From positions 273,849 through 337,848 of the forward strand of contig JAUNUJ010000001.1 in the NCBI GenBank assembly GCA_030538235.1: a stretch of DNA of 64,000 bases, read 5' to 3'. The position numbers were made by a program, and so were the translations under genes. Under the pieces are notes generated by a model. The model was not told the origin of the DNA, did no database searches, and saw nothing but the letters and a program-made list of their open reading frames with translations. Origin of the DNA: Alcaligenaceae bacterium. Lineage in GTDB: Bacteria; Pseudomonadota; Gammaproteobacteria; Burkholderiales; Burkholderiaceae_B. This document shows positions 62,887 through 64,000 of this stretch, piece by piece (the first letter of the stretch is position 1; each line of letters opens with the position of its first letter).

Positions 62887-64000
62887 ATGCGAGGATTAAC
62901 CCGACAGGACTTATTTAGACAACAAGCGTATATCAATGGTCAATGGCTTGATGCTGATAGTGGAGAAACGCTTGAGGTTAAAAACCCGGCTAATGGTGAG
63001 CTTCTTGGTACGGTACCCAAAATGTCGCAGACGGAAACACGCCGTGCCATTGAGGCAGCTGAAATAGCTCAGAAGCAATGGCGTAACAAGACCGCAAAAG
63101 AGCGTGCGATTATTTTACGTCGCTGGTTTGATTTAGTGATGCAGAATCAGGACGATTTGGCGCGCATCATGACCCTAGAGCAGGGTAAGCCATTAGCAGA
63201 AGCTAAAGGTGAGATTGCTTATGGTGCCTCTTATATTGAGTGGTACGGTGAAGAGGCTAAGCGTGCTTATGGTGAGGTCATTCCAGGTCCGGCTGCGGAT
63301 AGACGGATTGTTGTGACCAAAGAGCCGGTAGGGGTGTGTGCAGCGATTACACCGTGGAATTTTCCCTCCTCCATGATCACTCGTAAAGCCGCGGCGGCTT
63401 TAGCTGCGGGATGTTCGATTGTGGTTAAACCGGCGACCCATACGCCTTATTCTGCTTTTGCGCTTTGTGTGTTAGCTGAAGAGGCAGGCGTTCCGCTAGG
63501 TGTTTTGTCAGTGTTGACCGGGTCCTCTGCTGATATTGGTAAAGAAATGACCTCCAATCCTATTGTCCGTAAATTCAGCTTTACCGGTTCAACTGAGGTG
63601 GGTCGCCTCTTGATGTCCCAATGCGCGGATCAAATCAAGAAGATCTCTTTGGAGCTTGGGGGCAATGCGCCATTTATCGTTTTTGATGATGCTGATCTGG
63701 ATGCTGCGGTTGAGGGAGCATTAGCGTCTAAATATCGTAATGCCGGTCAGACCTGTGTTTGTGCTAATCGTATCTATGTGCAAGACGGGGTTTATGATCT
63801 TTTTGCTCAAAAGTTTGCCGAGGCTGTTAAACAGATTAAAGTGGGTGACGGTACCGTTGAGGGTGTTACTCAAGGACCTCTAATTGATGCTGCCGCTGTG
63901 GATAAAGTAAAAGAGCATATTGATGATGCCCTAGACAAAGGCGGGGCCATTCTTATTGGTGGTAAAAGTCATCGTTTAGGTGGTTTATTCTTTGAACCGA
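62887..64000 (+). CDS. gabD: NAD(P)-dependent succinate-semialdehyde dehydrogenase (truncated by window edge)
   Basis: The plus-strand frame opens with ATG at 62887, 4 bases after AAAGGAGA, and stays open to base 64000, giving 371 codons of an expected 480-490. It is an aldehyde dehydrogenase of the GabD type, oxidising succinate semialdehyde to succinate in GABA breakdown. Visible motifs are ITPWNFPSSMITRKAAAALA, VVKPATHTPYSA, FTGSTEVGRLLM, SLELGGNAPFIVFDDADLD with the catalytic Glu, and NAGQTCVCANRIYV with the catalytic Cys. The paired C-V-C after GQT is typical of GabD. A gabT aminotransferase would be expected downstream but lies outside the window. Confidence 0.9.
   Translation, partial: MRGLTRQDLFRQQAYINGQWLDADSGETLEVKNPANGELLGTVPKMSQTETRRAIEAAEIAQKQWRNKTAKERAIILRRWFDLVMQNQDDLARIMTLEQGKPLAEAKGEIAYGASYIEWYGEEAKRAYGEVIPGPAADRRIVVTKEPVGVCAAITPWNFPSSMITRKAAAALAAGCSIVVKPATHTPYSAFALCVLAEEAGVPLGVLSVLTGSSADIGKEMTSNPIVRKFSFTGSTEVGRLLMSQCADQIKKISLELGGNAPFIVFDDADLDAAVEGALASKYRNAGQTCVCANRIYVQDGVYDLFAQKFAEAVKQIKVGDGTVEGVTQGPLIDAAAVDKVKEHIDDALDKGGAILIGGKSHRLGGLFFEP

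Overview
The window looks like a core chromosomal stretch of a betaproteobacterium, most likely a low-G+C member of the Alcaligenaceae (Oligella/Pelistega-like). The reasons are gene order and protein style: leuS-lptE-holA-proA, xseB-ispA-dxs-folE2, rpsF-priB-rpsR-rplI-dnaB and adjacent guaB-guaA, with a G+C content that looks to be in the mid-40s by eye (not computed). I see no rRNA, tRNA, CRISPR array, insertion sequence, integrase or phage gene. Both edges cut genes: a basic low-complexity protein on the left and a gabD-type aldehyde dehydrogenase on the right.

Layout. 1-6.6 kb: a minus-strand run leuS, lptE, holA, proA, hemJ and the truncated gene. 6.8-16 kb: a lipoprotein, a LOG-family hydrolase and polA whose divergent start codons overlap, htpX, an EamA transporter, a sulfurtransferase and a Rieske oxygenase. 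15.2-22.7 kb: isoprenoid and folate genes, then the S6/PriB/S18/L9 ribosomal operon and dnaB. 22.7-28.2 kb: a D-amino-acid-dehydrogenase-like flavoprotein, an SOS-controlled umuDC pair with a clear LexA box, a zinc alcohol dehydrogenase and a PBP7-type endopeptidase. 28.5-35.9 kb: purine synthesis (purL, guaB, guaA). 36.2-44.1 kb: a MetR-like regulator divergent from mesX-mesD (folate-independent methionine synthase and its DUF1852 partner), then a five-gene operon: AhpD-like protein, acyl-CoA-dehydrogenase-fold flavoprotein and a complete NrtA/SsuA-type ABC importer. 44.3-51.6 kb: a Tat-exported transglutaminase overlapping MerT-like and MerP-like genes, a nitroreductase, a hexameric tyrosine-coordinated heme protein, a repeat-rich lipoprotein, a TerC/CBS/CorC membrane protein with a structured leader, an unusual nuclease-fold/coiled-coil/membrane/OB-fold protein, and crcB. 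51.9-57 kb: tetrathionate reductase ttrBCA. 57-64 kb: YqaA-like protein, AlkD-like protein, a nonsense-interrupted small gene, a PHB-depolymerase-type esterase, a pseudokinase with two related multi-pass membrane proteins, and gabD.

Most notable. (1) GuaA has lost its glutaminase nucleophile: the codon at the position of E. coli Cys86 reads GGC (Gly), and other class I amidotransferase motifs are changed, while the ATP-pyrophosphatase half is intact. This predicts an ammonia-dependent GMP synthase, or a need for a separate ammonia source. (2) A kinase-fold protein without HRD and DFG aspartates precedes a single-copy and a three-copy version of the same four-helix membrane module. (3) mesX-mesD, whose methyl donor I believe is unknown, lies next to an uncharacterised uptake-and-oxidation operon. 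(4) The TerC-family gene has a leader with both an intrinsic terminator and a stem covering the ribosome binding site, as in a riboswitch. (5) A membrane protein joins a Vsr/DUF559-like nuclease fold to a predicted periplasmic OB fold.

All functional calls come from reading motifs and remembered family sequences. No alignment, profile search or folding program was run.
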